From positions 1 to 42,157 of the forward strand of contig CASFSL010000017.1 of the NCBI GenBank assembly GCA_949297365.1: 42,157 nt of DNA, written 5' to 3'. Source of the DNA: an uncultured Bacteroidales bacterium. Lineage in GTDB: Bacteria; Bacteroidota; Bacteroidia; Bacteroidales; UBA932. Below are positions 17,439 through 25,909 of this stretch, one piece after another. Each line of letters begins with the position of its first letter. The stretch's first letter is position 1. The notes under the pieces were generated by a model that saw only the letters and a program-made list of their open reading frames with translations, had not been told where the DNA came from and did no database searches. The position numbers and the translations under genes were made by a program.

Positions 17439-17484
17439 AGTTGTGACTTTCTTTTCCCGCAAAAGTCGCGACTATGGCCAAATT
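17428..17484. promoter_or_regulatory. Long hairpin covering the tape measure start codon
   Basis: Bases 17428-17441 (aatttggccatagt) and 17471-17484 (actatggccaaatt) are a perfect 14-bp inverted repeat. After a 3/3 internal loop the stem continues as gacttt (17445-17450) / aaagtc (17462-17467), giving 20 paired positions. In the minus-strand mRNA the start codon of the tape measure gene (17436-17438) sits in the 3' arm, so folding would hide it. A transcription terminator is unlikely because no U-run follows. Confidence 0.7.
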
Positions 17485-17504
17485 ATTAAAGGACAGATAT
17501 GCTT

Positions 17505-17708
17505 TTACATTTTAGCTTCCCGGTCCTTCCGTTCCAATCTCTTCTGCTCGATACGGTCAAAATGCTCGTATGTCTTATTCTCCAGGAATCTCATGACCCG
17601 AAGCAATAAATAAGTTGAGCCTAAGAAGATTCCCAGCAAAATAATAATCCATATAAAAAAACCCATATCCATACTGCTCCCTTGTATTATTGTCTCAAAT
17701 ATACGCAA
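17505..17708 (-). CDS. Small single-pass membrane protein
   Basis: 67 residues with one strong membrane helix (about 14-37, rich in I, L, F and G) followed by a basic helical tail (RMFLE... to RKDREAKM). It lies between the connector genes and the tape measure gene, where tail assembly chaperones usually lie, yet it is too short and hydrophobic to be one. Its A/T-rich codons differ from its neighbours. Function unknown; it may be a late insertion affecting the host envelope. Confidence 0.65.
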   Translation of the reverse strand: MRIFETIIQGSSMDMGFFIWIIILLGIFLGSTYLLLRVMRFLENKTYEHFDRIEQKRLERKDREAKM

Positions 17709-17730
17709 ACATTTTCAGATATGCAAACTT

Positions 17731-18096
17731 TTACTTCAGATACTCAGTGTCGTATGGAAACACCTGAGTTATCTGCCGTCTGATTTCGCCCGTAATTCCG
17801 GCCATCAACGCACGATAAACCCCGATGTAGATATAGCCATAGACGTATTTGTTGTATATCGGCTCGTAGATTTTCTTTTTCTTTCCTCCTGGAGCTCTCT
17901 TCAAATCCAAAAAGCGGATATGCATGGGGTACTGAATGTGCATCTGACTGTCGCTTATCATAGCAGTCCTGGAGAGAGCAGACACAAGCTGCCCTGTGCG
18001 CTGACCGTAATAGGCTGTCGCTATCGAATGTTGGACATTGAGAAGATATCCGCTCTTCTCAGCAAGAATCTCATGTATGTATTTCTCGGTCATCAT
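17731..18096 (-). CDS. Putative head-tail connector / tail completion protein
   Basis: About 121 residues from the ATG at 18096, which overlaps the stop of the gene before it (ATGA). An in-frame start at 18114 would add 6 residues. The sequence contains TEKYIHEILAEKSGYLL, a central basic segment (LKRAPGGKKKK) and a C-terminal helix. Proteins of this length and composition, with a basic GGKKKK loop, recur after portal genes in Bacteroidetes siphophages and are thought to be neck or tail-completion proteins. The assignment is by position. Confidence 0.7.
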   Translation of the reverse strand: MMTEKYIHEILAEKSGYLLNVQHSIATAYYGQRTGQLVSALSRTAMISDSQMHIQYPMHIRFLDLKRAPGGKKKKIYEPIYNKYVYGYIYIGVYRALMAGITGEIRRQITQVFPYDTEYLK

Positions 18097-18629
18097 ATCC
18101 AGTCGACACCGCACATCTTGAACATGAGGGTCCAGCCATAGCTGTTGGAGAGCTCGCGGGCGTAGAACGGGGTGATGTCGTTCGGAAAGAGCATCCTGCG
18201 GATGAAGGAATCGGAGTCGTCGGAGCGCATGTCGTCCCTGATGGCTGCGATGACTCGGAGCAGGCGGTCCGAGACCAGCAGCTCGTCGGCCATGTCCAGG
18301 GCGGTGGAAGACATGGGCCGGGCCACCGTCACGGCCAGCGAGAAATCATCGCTCTTGACGTTGCGCAGATCCTCCGAGGAGGTTATGCCTCCGTAGTCCA
18401 CGAACAGATAGACACCCTTGACCTGGCCTATGCGCCTGGTCACGCTCTCTTCCTGGACTCCGAAGATGTAGTCGGTCAGTTCAGGAAAGCGGCCCTCCGC
18501 GGCAGCCCTGGCCCTTGTCCGCAGCCGGCTGTAGTCCTCGTCTCCGGATGCCTTGGTGAAGAAGCGGTCCACCACGTCAGGTGTGACGTAGCGGGCGAAA
18601 TAAACGAATATGTCCTGCAGTATGTTCAT
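18093..18629 (-). CDS. Putative neck or minor tail protein
   Basis: 178 residues, mixed alpha/beta, without membrane segments. It starts MNILQDIFVYFARYVTPDVV and overlaps both neighbours by 4 bases, so it belongs to a translationally coupled row of connector genes. The central part (GVYLFVDYGGI, FSLAVTVARPMSSTALDMADELL) resembles tail terminator or minor tail proteins in secondary-structure pattern, but no family was recognised with certainty. Confidence 0.7.
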   Translation of the reverse strand: MNILQDIFVYFARYVTPDVVDRFFTKASGDEDYSRLRTRARAAAEGRFPELTDYIFGVQEESVTRRIGQVKGVYLFVDYGGITSSEDLRNVKSDDFSLAVTVARPMSSTALDMADELLVSDRLLRVIAAIRDDMRSDDSDSFIRRMLFPNDITPFYARELSNSYGWTLMFKMCGVDWI

Positions 18630-19588
18630 GATTTGGTAATTATTCTCAATACCTGGTCTACACTCAAATTCAGTTCGGAGGCTATCTCCTGAGGCTTCAT
18701 CCTGCAGGAGTTCAGCGAGTGGATGCTGTCGACGGTCTGCTTGAGCAGCACGTCGAGATAGGTGAAGAGGTTCATTCCGCCCACCTTGTCGATGTCACCG
18801 TAGCCTTTCTCAGAGAGGGTGTACAGCGAGCCTTCCATGCCCAAAGGAGAGGAGTATTTCGCTCCGGAAGCACGGTGAAAGAGCAGATCGTACTTCGGGA
18901 TACGCGATATCCACTCGATGACTGCCTGAAAATTGAGCATCACCGCCATTTTCTCCGTATGGGATATGTGCCCAGCCGGGCGCATTGTGTCCTTGCTTCC
19001 AGGCATGGGGTACAGCACGGACAGCAGCGATGACAGTACCTCGTCCGGATACTCGCTGTCCGCTCCTGAGAGCATCTCCATCAGTCCTATGGCGGTGACA
19101 TACTGAGCGGCGGTGATGTCGGTGTGGGCCAGCGAGCCGCTTAGACTGAACGCATATCCCCTGAGGCTGCCGTCGGAGGGCAGTACCGGGAGCAGCTGCG
19201 CGGCAAAACACAGGTCGAAGCGCACCTGAGCCTCAAATGAGGAGGCCACCCTCACTTCCGGATCGCTCTGGTCCAGCTGAGATGGCAGATGATGCCGGAG
19301 AAGTTCCTTCATCCTGTCGGAGAGGTGTTCATAGCGCTGGTCCCGGTATGAATAGACGTATGGCCAGCTGAAGACTTCCGAGAGCCGGAAGACATTCTCG
19401 CACAGTACCGCATTGCCAGGATCCTGCGGAAGTTTACCCACAATGGCCTCTACTATTCTGAACTGAAACGCATTGAAGTCACATCGCCCGGCACCGAACT
19501 CCAGCATGGCATCCACCACGCCGAGCCACTGCTGAGGCGAAAGCTCCTCCCATTGGGAGGGAAATTCCTTGTCATTGATCCGGATCAT
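18626..19588 (-). CDS. Uncharacterised connector-region protein
   Basis: 320 residues, mostly helical. The N-terminus (MIRINDKEFPSQWEELSPQQWLGV) is characteristic of a protein found near the portal in Bacteroidetes phages. The C-terminal 25 residues (MKPQEIASELNLSVDQVLRI) look like a small helix-turn-helix. It overlaps its neighbours by 4 bases on each side. Possible roles are tail assembly or a head-tail joining chaperone. Confidence 0.7.
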   Translation of the reverse strand: MIRINDKEFPSQWEELSPQQWLGVVDAMLEFGAGRCDFNAFQFRIVEAIVGKLPQDPGNAVLCENVFRLSEVFSWPYVYSYRDQRYEHLSDRMKELLRHHLPSQLDQSDPEVRVASSFEAQVRFDLCFAAQLLPVLPSDGSLRGYAFSLSGSLAHTDITAAQYVTAIGLMEMLSGADSEYPDEVLSSLLSVLYPMPGSKDTMRPAGHISHTEKMAVMLNFQAVIEWISRIPKYDLLFHRASGAKYSSPLGMEGSLYTLSEKGYGDIDKVGGMNLFTYLDVLLKQTVDSIHSLNSCRMKPQEIASELNLSVDQVLRIITKS

Positions 19589-20430
19589 ATCGTGGCGTAG
19601 TATTTATTGCGTTCCTCATTGCTGTTGGCCACCCTGTCCGCAGCACCCCTCATCAGGCGGATCGCCTCCTCTATGTCTGTGTACCATCCATTGACCTCCG
19701 ACATCAGGTTGGAATACAGTTTCTCCCTCACCTGCATCTGGGAGCCGGTCTTGGTGAACTCATGGGTGAGGTCCCATCTGGTGGACCGCGGCAGCTCAGT
19801 CAGGTCGAACTTCATCACGGCCTCGGCCATGACATGCCAGCACAGGCAGCGCCGGATCCTGTCGAGCAGGGACGCATCCTCGATCCTGGACAGGTCACCG
19901 GTGCGCGGCAGAATATTCTCCTTCACTATCTTTCGCATGAGGAAGAGTACCTTGGAGTAGAAATACGGTGAGCGGTCTATCCCGTAGTAGTGGTCGAACT
20001 CCAGCGCATCGTGCACAGGCATGGTCTGCCGCTCCTGATAGAGCACGCCGGAACTGTAGTCTCCTGTCTCCGGATTCTCATCGAGCCAGAGGAGAAGAGT
20101 GTCCATCGCCGCCCAGAACTGGGTGATGTACTCGTCCTTGATCTCCTCGTACTGGTACTTGTAGAGCTGCTGGTCGGTATTGCCCCGGGAGGTTGCCCAG
20201 AATATCAGATGCTTGAACATAGCGTAGTTCGCCACGGCCATCCGTATGGCCTCGTATACAGGTTCGCCATTTTCCTCCGCCAGCGCCAGATATACTTTCT
20301 CGCCCACAGTGTCCACCACAGCCTTGCGGGCAAGGGTGAAGGCCGGCCGCAGGGTCTCCAGGGACATCGTGCCGTCCACGCCCTGGACATATCTGCGGAG
20401 TTCGTCAGTATCGGTGAAAACTATTTCCAT
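19585..20430 (-). CDS. Putative head-tail connector protein
   Basis: 281 residues, helical, directly following the portal gene. The pattern of a helical N-terminal half, then a tract with DHYYGIDRSPYFYSKVLFLM and a C-terminal helix with DIEEAIRLMRGAADR, matches Bacteroidetes phage proteins that occupy the connector slot (DUF6712-like; from memory, not searched). In siphophages this slot holds adaptor proteins that bind below the portal. Confidence 0.7.
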   Translation of the reverse strand: MEIVFTDTDELRRYVQGVDGTMSLETLRPAFTLARKAVVDTVGEKVYLALAEENGEPVYEAIRMAVANYAMFKHLIFWATSRGNTDQQLYKYQYEEIKDEYITQFWAAMDTLLLWLDENPETGDYSSGVLYQERQTMPVHDALEFDHYYGIDRSPYFYSKVLFLMRKIVKENILPRTGDLSRIEDASLLDRIRRCLCWHVMAEAVMKFDLTELPRSTRWDLTHEFTKTGSQMQVREKLYSNLMSEVNGWYTDIEEAIRLMRGAADRVANSNEERNKYYATI

Positions 20431-20435
20431 GACTT

Positions 20436-21896
20436 CTATATTTGGTTGTTTGCCATTCTGTTCTCTGGAGTCACATCCTGCTGGCGGGCGATGGCCGGGC
20501 GGTAGAACCCGAGCCTGATGCCCGAGCGGTACTTCTCCGGAAAATTGAGCTTCAGGGCGAAGTTCACGTCAGCGCAGACCACCGTCTCGGGGATGGTAAG
20601 GCCGTTGAGATAGATCATGTAGTTGTAGTAGGCGTCGGAGCCGGACTTGGAGACTATGCCGTCCTTGGAGACGTTGGATATCGACGAGTCGAGGCCCTTG
20701 GACGAGAGCATCACCTCGTCGGCCCGTTTGTCGTACTCCAGCATGGCCTCGATAAACTCCTTGTACTTCTGCGGTATCTCCTCTATCTTCCAGCGTTCCT
20801 CGCCGCCCTGGCCGTCAGAGTAGGAACGGGTGGCGTAGACCTTGCCCTGGTTGCGGCCCGAGCCGGAGAGGAATGTGGTGAGTTTCTTAAGCTCGCGGCT
20901 GATGTACTCCGACAGCAGGTTCTCGCTGTACTCGGTGCCCACGTCCATATAGTCGTTCTCCGAGAACTTGACTCTCTGCAGATCCTTGCCCTTGGCCTCC
21001 AGTTCCGCGTTCGCCGAGCAGACATCCTCCAGCATGGCCTTCTTGGCTTCCACCCATGCCTGGGGGATGATGATGTGAAGGCGGGCCGACATGGCGTTCT
21101 CGAGGTAGTCGTTGATGTAGGCCGGAGTCATGTTGGAGCCGTGGATCCAGTCCTTGATGCCCCGGAAGAACACGTTGAAGGCGTAGATTTCCTCTCCGAA
21201 CGTGGGATTCTTGGAATAGGATATTGCCGAGGTCGCCGCGAACGGAGAGGCAGGATCGAAACGGCGGTAGACCCTGTACTCCCCAGTATTGCCTCCGTCC
21301 CAGTTGCCCACCATCACATGCCTGAAGTCAGAGTCGGTCCAGTCGGTCTTGCCTGCCGGATTGTGCGAAGTACACAGACGGCAGCGCAGTTCTGAGACAT
21401 GCTCCAGTCCGGCCACCGGCAGCGAGTGCCGGCTGCGGCCGCCTGCAGACAGCCGCCATGAGGAGAATACACCCTCAGTATAGTAGAAGCTGCGCACGCA
21501 CTTGTTGATGTACGTGCGGAAGTCATCGGCCAGCCCGTTCTCACGCCAGGAGTCCAGCCAGTCCAGGATCTGCGCGTCCTCGAGATAGCGCCGGGAGACC
21601 TGGCCGTGCTCATCGACACTCTGCCTGTACAGCACCGGTCCACTGCCGTACAGCATGCGGATCTGCTTCTCGATGAGCTCGGGCAGGAGACGGTTGTCAG
21701 TGATCATCCGGGCGCAGACATTCGGCTCGAGGTTCTCTTCCCCGAACGGATACACGAAGTACCGGCCCACACCCAGCAGTGCCACCACTCCTGTACGCCG
21801 CTCCTTCCTGGCGGCCGCCATCCTGACCGGGGACTCTCCTATCTGGTAAGAGTAGACATCCGTCCCGGAGCGTATGTATCCTATGCTATTCATCAT
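20436..21896 (-). CDS. Portal protein
   Basis: 486 residues, the usual size of a phage portal, placed after the large terminase and before connector genes. Recognisable features are helical wing segments (LPELIEKQIRMLYGSGPVLY at about 70-95), the long central helix region (about 270-345) and a stretch around 395-450 (SSKGLDSSISNVSKDG). The last fits the portal pattern in which a loop and helix line the DNA channel. The portal forms the dodecameric gate at one capsid vertex and docks the terminase. Its last bases lie 5 from the next gene. Confidence 0.8.
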   Translation of the reverse strand: MMNSIGYIRSGTDVYSYQIGESPVRMAAARKERRTGVVALLGVGRYFVYPFGEENLEPNVCARMITDNRLLPELIEKQIRMLYGSGPVLYRQSVDEHGQVSRRYLEDAQILDWLDSWRENGLADDFRTYINKCVRSFYYTEGVFSSWRLSAGGRSRHSLPVAGLEHVSELRCRLCTSHNPAGKTDWTDSDFRHVMVGNWDGGNTGEYRVYRRFDPASPFAATSAISYSKNPTFGEEIYAFNVFFRGIKDWIHGSNMTPAYINDYLENAMSARLHIIIPQAWVEAKKAMLEDVCSANAELEAKGKDLQRVKFSENDYMDVGTEYSENLLSEYISRELKKLTTFLSGSGRNQGKVYATRSYSDGQGGEERWKIEEIPQKYKEFIEAMLEYDKRADEVMLSSKGLDSSISNVSKDGIVSKSGSDAYYNYMIYLNGLTIPETVVCADVNFALKLNFPEKYRSGIRLGFYRPAIARQQDVTPENRMANNQI

Positions 21897-22200
21897 ACCA
21901 TATCAGTTTATAAGGTTTGTTGTCTTCATCGGAGAACGACATCCAGCGTATCAGCACCCTCCAGCACATACGGTGCTCTCCATTGTCAGTGTCGAAAAGA
22001 AAGTAGTTGGCACCGTCCACGCTCCACTTCTCATGAGGCATCTGAAGCCGGACGCGGCAGCCCCGCAGCACCTGAAGCTCTGCAGAAGCCTCGCCCCTGG
22101 CCCTGGAGTAGGGATAGAAGGCAAGGGTGAAGGTCCCTCCGAGGGCCGTCACCGCCTCCGCCCTGCGCAGCGCGTCATATCCGGACATCGTATTTTCCAT
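21886..22200 (-). CDS. Uncharacterised small protein between terminase and portal
   Basis: 104 residues from the ATG at 22200; a TTG at 22227 would add 9. Beta-rich with a central LRGCRVRLQMPHEKWSV and a C-terminal RMCWRVLIRWMSFSDED that suggest a compact fold. It overlaps the portal gene by 11 bases. It sits where small head-completion proteins often occur, but no family was recognised. Confidence 0.7.
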   Translation of the reverse strand: MENTMSGYDALRRAEAVTALGGTFTLAFYPYSRARGEASAELQVLRGCRVRLQMPHEKWSVDGANYFLFDTDNGEHRMCWRVLIRWMSFSDEDNKPYKLIWYDE

Positions 22201-22210
22201 AGGGCAAATC

Positions 22211-22363
22211 TCACTCAAAATCCGCAACCTGAAAAGGACAACCGGGGCCGCGAAGGCCCGTCATATTTCCCCGAAAAGCGGCGTGCTCAGCACGGCGAAA
22301 AATCAGCGGCTTCGGCCTCTCGTGTCCTCTTCCTGAAACGAAGTGAATGTATTTTTTATTCAT
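22211..22363 (-). CDS. Possible 50-residue ORF or structured RNA in the gap after the large terminase
   Basis: The 207-base gap between terminase and the next gene holds a 50-codon frame from ATG 22363 to TGA 22211, very basic, with KKYIHFVSGRGHERPKPL near its start and GCPFQVADFE at its end. The same DNA contains short hairpins: gggcc/ggccc around a gcgaa loop (22230-22258 region) and cgtgc/gcacg. It could be a small peptide gene, a structured RNA, or a dispersed Bacteroidetes repeat. I have a vague impression of having seen similar blocks, but that is not evidence. The upstream 70 bases (22364-22434) are A/T-rich. Confidence 0.35.
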   Translation of the reverse strand: MNKKYIHFVSGRGHERPKPLIFRRAEHAAFRGNMTGLRGPGCPFQVADFE

Positions 22364-22434
22364 CTTACTATCAACCACTTGATTAACTATAAATTTTTCG
22401 CCAAAACACCCCGGAACATTGCTGAAAAAACCTC

Positions 22435-24126
22435 TCACATCGCCTGATTTTCGACAAAATCCGCCCGTGCTCCGCCGTTTTTCATGGGAAGATACTTCGA
22501 ATACAGGCCGTACACCATATACATCAGGGCACTCGGAAGCTGCGGCGTTATGGGTGCCTGCTGGCTCAGCGGCACCCGTTTCTCCGGGGTCTTGTCGAGT
22601 TCCACCGGAGTGCTGCCGGGCACTTTCTTGCAGGATATCATCGCCAAGATGAGATTGGGACACTCGTTGTAGTCGATGAGGATCCGGGGGACCTTCCTCT
22701 CGTCGTTCGACAGCAGCCTGCGCCAGAGGTAGTAATGCTGCCAGTGGTAGATGGTGGCCTGACCGAGATTCTTCAGGCTCACCCGCCATCCCCGGGCCTC
22801 CAGCTGGGCCTTGAGCTCGCGGGCATCGGTCTCGTTGACACGCCGCTCGTTACGCTTGTTGCCGGCACGGTCGTAGTACAGGTCGATGTGCCGGTTCCGG
22901 GCGGAGCGGAAAAATGAATCGAACCGTGCGGCCAGATCCTCGATGTCCTCGGGTGAGTACACAAAAAACTCCTTCAGTACGCGCAGCTCGTTGTCCGTCC
23001 TCTTCTCCTGGGCGGCAACCATGGAGGCGAAGGAGCCGGGGTCGTATCCAAGGATGATCCTGGCGTCCTGGTCGTAGTACTTGAGGTACGACGAATCAAT
23101 GGTGAACGTATCCTTCAGAGTGCGCGACATCAAATCATTGTACTTGTAGGAGTCCTCAAAGACATGCTTCTCGGTACTGAACCGGTCGAAGAACATGTTC
23201 TCGTAGTCCATGTCGTGGATGGAGCAGATGCTGGTCAGGAACTCAGACATGCTCAGGTTGGAGAAATTATCCGTGAAGAACTTAGCGCCGAGCACCTCGT
23301 TGTTAATAAAAGTGCTCACACGCAGATAGAAGAGGCAGTCCCGGCGCATGTCATCGAGAAGGGGCCGGTAACGCTCTATCACCCGGCGGTTGCGCTCCGC
23401 ATCCTGTCCTCTCCGGACGGCCGCCATCGCCTTGTCCACATGCAGGGCGATGGTGATGATGTCCTCCACCAGCTGCCTGTCCATCTGACCGGCATACCTG
23501 GTGAACCAGGCATCCTCTCCGAGCGTTACCCGGGCCGTGTCGGATACACCGGTGAAGCCGCCGTAATACGGAGACTTATGCACTCCGGCGGCATCCAGAC
23601 GGCCCACACGCATGGCCGGGAATATCCTGGAGCGCACCTTCTCTCCGTCGGAGTGCTTCATCTCCTCGAAGAAGAAATGCACGATATTGGCTCCGGCGAT
23701 GCTGTCCGGCTGATCGGTGGACACCAGGCGTATGTTGAAGCCGTTGGCGAAGACGATGCTGTGCTCGGGATGAAGTATGGGGTACCGGGGCTTGCAGAAG
23801 TGCCGCGGCAGGTCCTTCTCGCCGTATACGAAATCGATGCCTTCTCTCATCAGAGGCCTGCCTGTGGCATCGGCGGCACTTTTGTAAAATGAGATGAGCT
23901 CAGGGATGATGATGGACATCAGGCGGATATAGGTGCTGTGACCGAATCCGGCCGTCTCGCCAGGCATCGATGCTGCCACCCGTATAGTCCTCGGACCCGT
24001 CACGCCCTTGGTCTTGCCGGTACCGCGCCCGGCCTCGATGACCATGCGGTTGGAGTCCACCAGCAGCACAAGCAGCTGCATCATGTTGGCGTAATATGCC
24101 GTCAGGCCGTCATCCTTCCGCTCCAT
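22435..24126 (-). CDS. terL: Terminase large subunit
   Basis: 563 residues from the ATG at 24126; an ATG at 24153 would add 9. It is the ATP-driven DNA packaging motor and nuclease. The ATPase domain shows Walker A (GRGTGKTKG, about 32-40) and Walker B with catalytic glutamate (IVHFFFEEMK, about 146-155). The C-terminal nuclease shows acidic positions in ILGYDPGSFAS (D near 360) and DLYYDRAGN (D near 415-420). The long interruption between the domains is normal for Bacteroidetes phages. It overlaps the preceding gene (24110-24751), probably its small subunit. Confidence 0.92.
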   Translation of the reverse strand: MERKDDGLTAYYANMMQLLVLLVDSNRMVIEAGRGTGKTKGVTGPRTIRVAASMPGETAGFGHSTYIRLMSIIIPELISFYKSAADATGRPLMREGIDFVYGEKDLPRHFCKPRYPILHPEHSIVFANGFNIRLVSTDQPDSIAGANIVHFFFEEMKHSDGEKVRSRIFPAMRVGRLDAAGVHKSPYYGGFTGVSDTARVTLGEDAWFTRYAGQMDRQLVEDIITIALHVDKAMAAVRRGQDAERNRRVIERYRPLLDDMRRDCLFYLRVSTFINNEVLGAKFFTDNFSNLSMSEFLTSICSIHDMDYENMFFDRFSTEKHVFEDSYKYNDLMSRTLKDTFTIDSSYLKYYDQDARIILGYDPGSFASMVAAQEKRTDNELRVLKEFFVYSPEDIEDLAARFDSFFRSARNRHIDLYYDRAGNKRNERRVNETDARELKAQLEARGWRVSLKNLGQATIYHWQHYYLWRRLLSNDERKVPRILIDYNECPNLILAMISCKKVPGSTPVELDKTPEKRVPLSQQAPITPQLPSALMYMVYGLYSKYLPMKNGGARADFVENQAM

Positions 24127-24751
24127 CGTCTGTGACCTCCTCGTATTCGGCATCCACGCCGGCCTCGCTGCGCAGACGCTCCCTCTCCCTGTCCGTCACC
24201 GGCAGCTGTCCGATGATCCGGCCCAGCTGCTTCTTCTCATTGCGCCTGACCGCCTCGTAGACACTCTTCTTCCTGTATCCCATCCTGGTGAAATCCACAT
24301 CCTCCGACACGATGAACACGGGCGGCTGCCAGTCTCCGGGACGGATGACATCCCGGTTGCGGGTGCGGTACTCGTGTGCCTTGGCCGAGGCCTTGAGGGC
24401 GATGTCCAGCCGGTTCATCTTCACCGCCAGACGGAAGATATCCTCCATGCGGTCGGCATAGTAGTTGTCCCACGCCTCGGCGGAAATGTTGTCATCGATG
24501 TAAAAGAACTGTAGCGCATCGTAATACACCGTCCGGGCCTCAGAGTAGGTCATCGCCGGCCACTCCAGGCGCAGTGCCCTGGTGACACGGGTCAGGCTGG
24601 CACCCTGAAAATGGATAATCGACGATGCGGAATTGAGCTGAAGGATGTATTCCCGCAGATCCTCCGCTATCATGTCTCCCTTGCGTGTGAGCATGAAGTC
24701 CCGCACCGTATCGCCATCCAGCTGCCGCAGTCTTTCCAGTCTGGTACTCAT
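24110..24751 (-). CDS. Probable terminase small subunit
   Basis: 213 residues, helical and charged, immediately before and overlapping terL. An N-terminal segment (about 45-75, SSIIHFQGASLTRVTRALRL) may bind DNA. The middle contains DNISAEAWDNYYADRMEDIFRL-like helical packing typical of Bacteroidetes small terminase candidates. Such a protein would recognise the packaging site and recruit the large subunit. A second small gene just upstream (24748-25068) could be an alternative or a partner. Confidence 0.6.
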   Translation of the reverse strand: MSTRLERLRQLDGDTVRDFMLTRKGDMIAEDLREYILQLNSASSIIHFQGASLTRVTRALRLEWPAMTYSEARTVYYDALQFFYIDDNISAEAWDNYYADRMEDIFRLAVKMNRLDIALKASAKAHEYRTRNRDVIRPGDWQPPVFIVSEDVDFTRMGYRKKSVYEAVRRNEKKQLGRIIGQLPVTDRERERLRSEAGVDAEYEEVTDDGAEG

Positions 24752-25068
24752 ATCCCGAACAGTTCCCGTTTCATCTCGTCCACCTCCGCCTGTAGATTAC
24801 GCTCGTAGATGAGCTTGGCCGCGTCCACATCCCCGTTCACAGCCTGGTTCTGCAGGGCGGTATTCAGATCCCTTCCCGCCTCCTCCAGACCGGCCTGATA
24901 CGCCTTGCACAGGTCCGTCGTCGGATTCGTAAGGTCGCAGATAAAAGTCTCCCGGTCCTGTCCCTTCAGCTCAAATGCGGAGGCGACAGCTGTCACAGAG
25001 GCATTGCGCCGGCCCAGTTCCAGTACCATTGACAGGTATTCCTTGCTATATTCTCTTTTCTGAGGCAT
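24748..25068 (-). CDS. Small helical protein of the packaging cluster
   Basis: 106 residues with a basic N-terminus (MPQKREYSKEYL) and a possible helix-turn-helix (about 22-50, ASVTAVASAFELKGQDRETF), followed by helices rich in N, A and D (NTALQNQAVNGDVDAAKLIY). The last segment resembles the oligomerisation region of some small terminases. It overlaps both neighbours (4 and 23 bases). Terminase small subunit or an accessory DNA-binding factor are the main options. Confidence 0.6.
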   Translation of the reverse strand: MPQKREYSKEYLSMVLELGRRNASVTAVASAFELKGQDRETFICDLTNPTTDLCKAYQAGLEEAGRDLNTALQNQAVNGDVDAAKLIYERNLQAEVDEMKRELFGI

Positions 25069-25474
25069 AAAGGTTCATTTTAAGACATTCGTCCATCATC
25101 TTCTCGCGTTCAGTCCATTTGCCCAGCAGCTGCCGGTATTTCTCCTGAAGTTCCTCACTGAGGCCGTCGCGGCGCAGCCGTGTTCCGTATCTGGAGACAT
25201 TCATCGCGGCCCTCCGGTACTCCTTCATGAAGTCCTCCGGGGAGGTCAGGAGCAGCTGCCTGAGCCGTGACATCCCGTCATCAGCCCTGACAAAGGGATG
25301 ACGGCCGAGAAAGCGACCGGTGCTGTTGAAACTGCGGAGCTCGTCAAAGCACAGGCGGCTGCGGATGGACTTCTCCACAAGTTCCGCTATCTTCTCCGGA
25401 GTCGGAGCACCGTCCAGCTCCCGGTCCAGCCTAAGCAGGTCCCGGTGCAGGTTGATGCGGTCCGAGTAGATCAA
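25046..25474 (-). CDS. Uncharacterised helical protein of the packaging cluster
   Basis: 142 residues, nearly all helical and charged, beginning MIYSDRINLHRDLLRLDREL. No motif is recognised. It overlaps both neighbours and therefore belongs to the coupled packaging row. Similar helical proteins are regular companions of terminase genes in Bacteroidetes prophages. Confidence 0.68.
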   Translation of the reverse strand: MIYSDRINLHRDLLRLDRELDGAPTPEKIAELVEKSIRSRLCFDELRSFNSTGRFLGRHPFVRADDGMSRLRQLLLTSPEDFMKEYRRAAMNVSRYGTRLRRDGLSEELQEKYRQLLGKWTEREKMMDECLKMNLYASEKRI

Positions 25475-25833
25475 CTCCGCTTTCTGGACTGAGGGGTCTT
25501 CGAGGTCCCTCCAGTCGATTTTTGGGTACTCTTCTTTTTTGGTGAGTTTTTTTTTGGAGGTTTCGCATTGCCTGAAAAGTTCCCTGAAACATGACCTGTA
25601 GAGTGTCCGAATGTTTGCCGATGCTCCAGAATCTCCTCCCTGGTGCAGTACTGCAGGAGGGTGTAGATGATGTCATACGACAGGGTCGCACCGTTCGATG
25701 AGGAAAGCGTACGCACCAGCAGCGACGACTTGGGCGCATACCGGCGGAGCAGGTCCTTGTCGGCATCGATATGGGCATCGTATGCCAGTTCCTGGGCTAT
25801 TCTATTACGTTCTCTGTATCCTATGCTGTACAT
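25471..25833 (-). CDS. Small protein with basic low-complexity C-terminus
   Basis: 120 residues. Residues 1-75 are helical (MYSIGYRERNRIAQELAYDA) and the last 30 are rich in K, S, T and P (PPKKNSPKKK and following), suggesting nucleic-acid binding. Nine consecutive A in the coding strand (25547-25555) lie in this tail, so slippage could change its end. It is the first gene after the terminator at 25851-25888 and heads the packaging row. Confidence 0.68.
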   Translation of the reverse strand: MYSIGYRERNRIAQELAYDAHIDADKDLLRRYAPKSSLLVRTLSSSNGATLSYDIIYTLLQYCTREEILEHRQTFGHSTGHVSGNFSGNAKPPKKNSPKKKSTQKSTGGTSKTPQSRKRS

Positions 25834-25850
25834 AATCAGATATTAATGTT

Positions 25851-25888
25851 AAAAGCCGGGGCACGGGCATCACACCCGACACCCCGGC
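25851..25888 (-). terminator. Terminator after the head gene block
   Basis: On the minus strand a 7-bp stem gccgggg/ccccggc (25882-25888 with 25855-25861), extended by an inner cggg/cccg, is followed by TTTTAA. It lies between the second head gene (stop at 25910) and the packaging genes. The T-run is short, so partial termination is likely. That would let the capsid genes be transcribed more than the terminase genes. Confidence 0.6.
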
Positions 25889-25909
25889 ATCATGAAAGAA
25901 TGGAGAGTA

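Noticed and set aside
22211-22789. 192-codon frame overlapping the end of the terminase gene
   Set aside because: The upstream part is a shadow of terL; only the last 50 codons lie outside it and are reported as a possible small gene.
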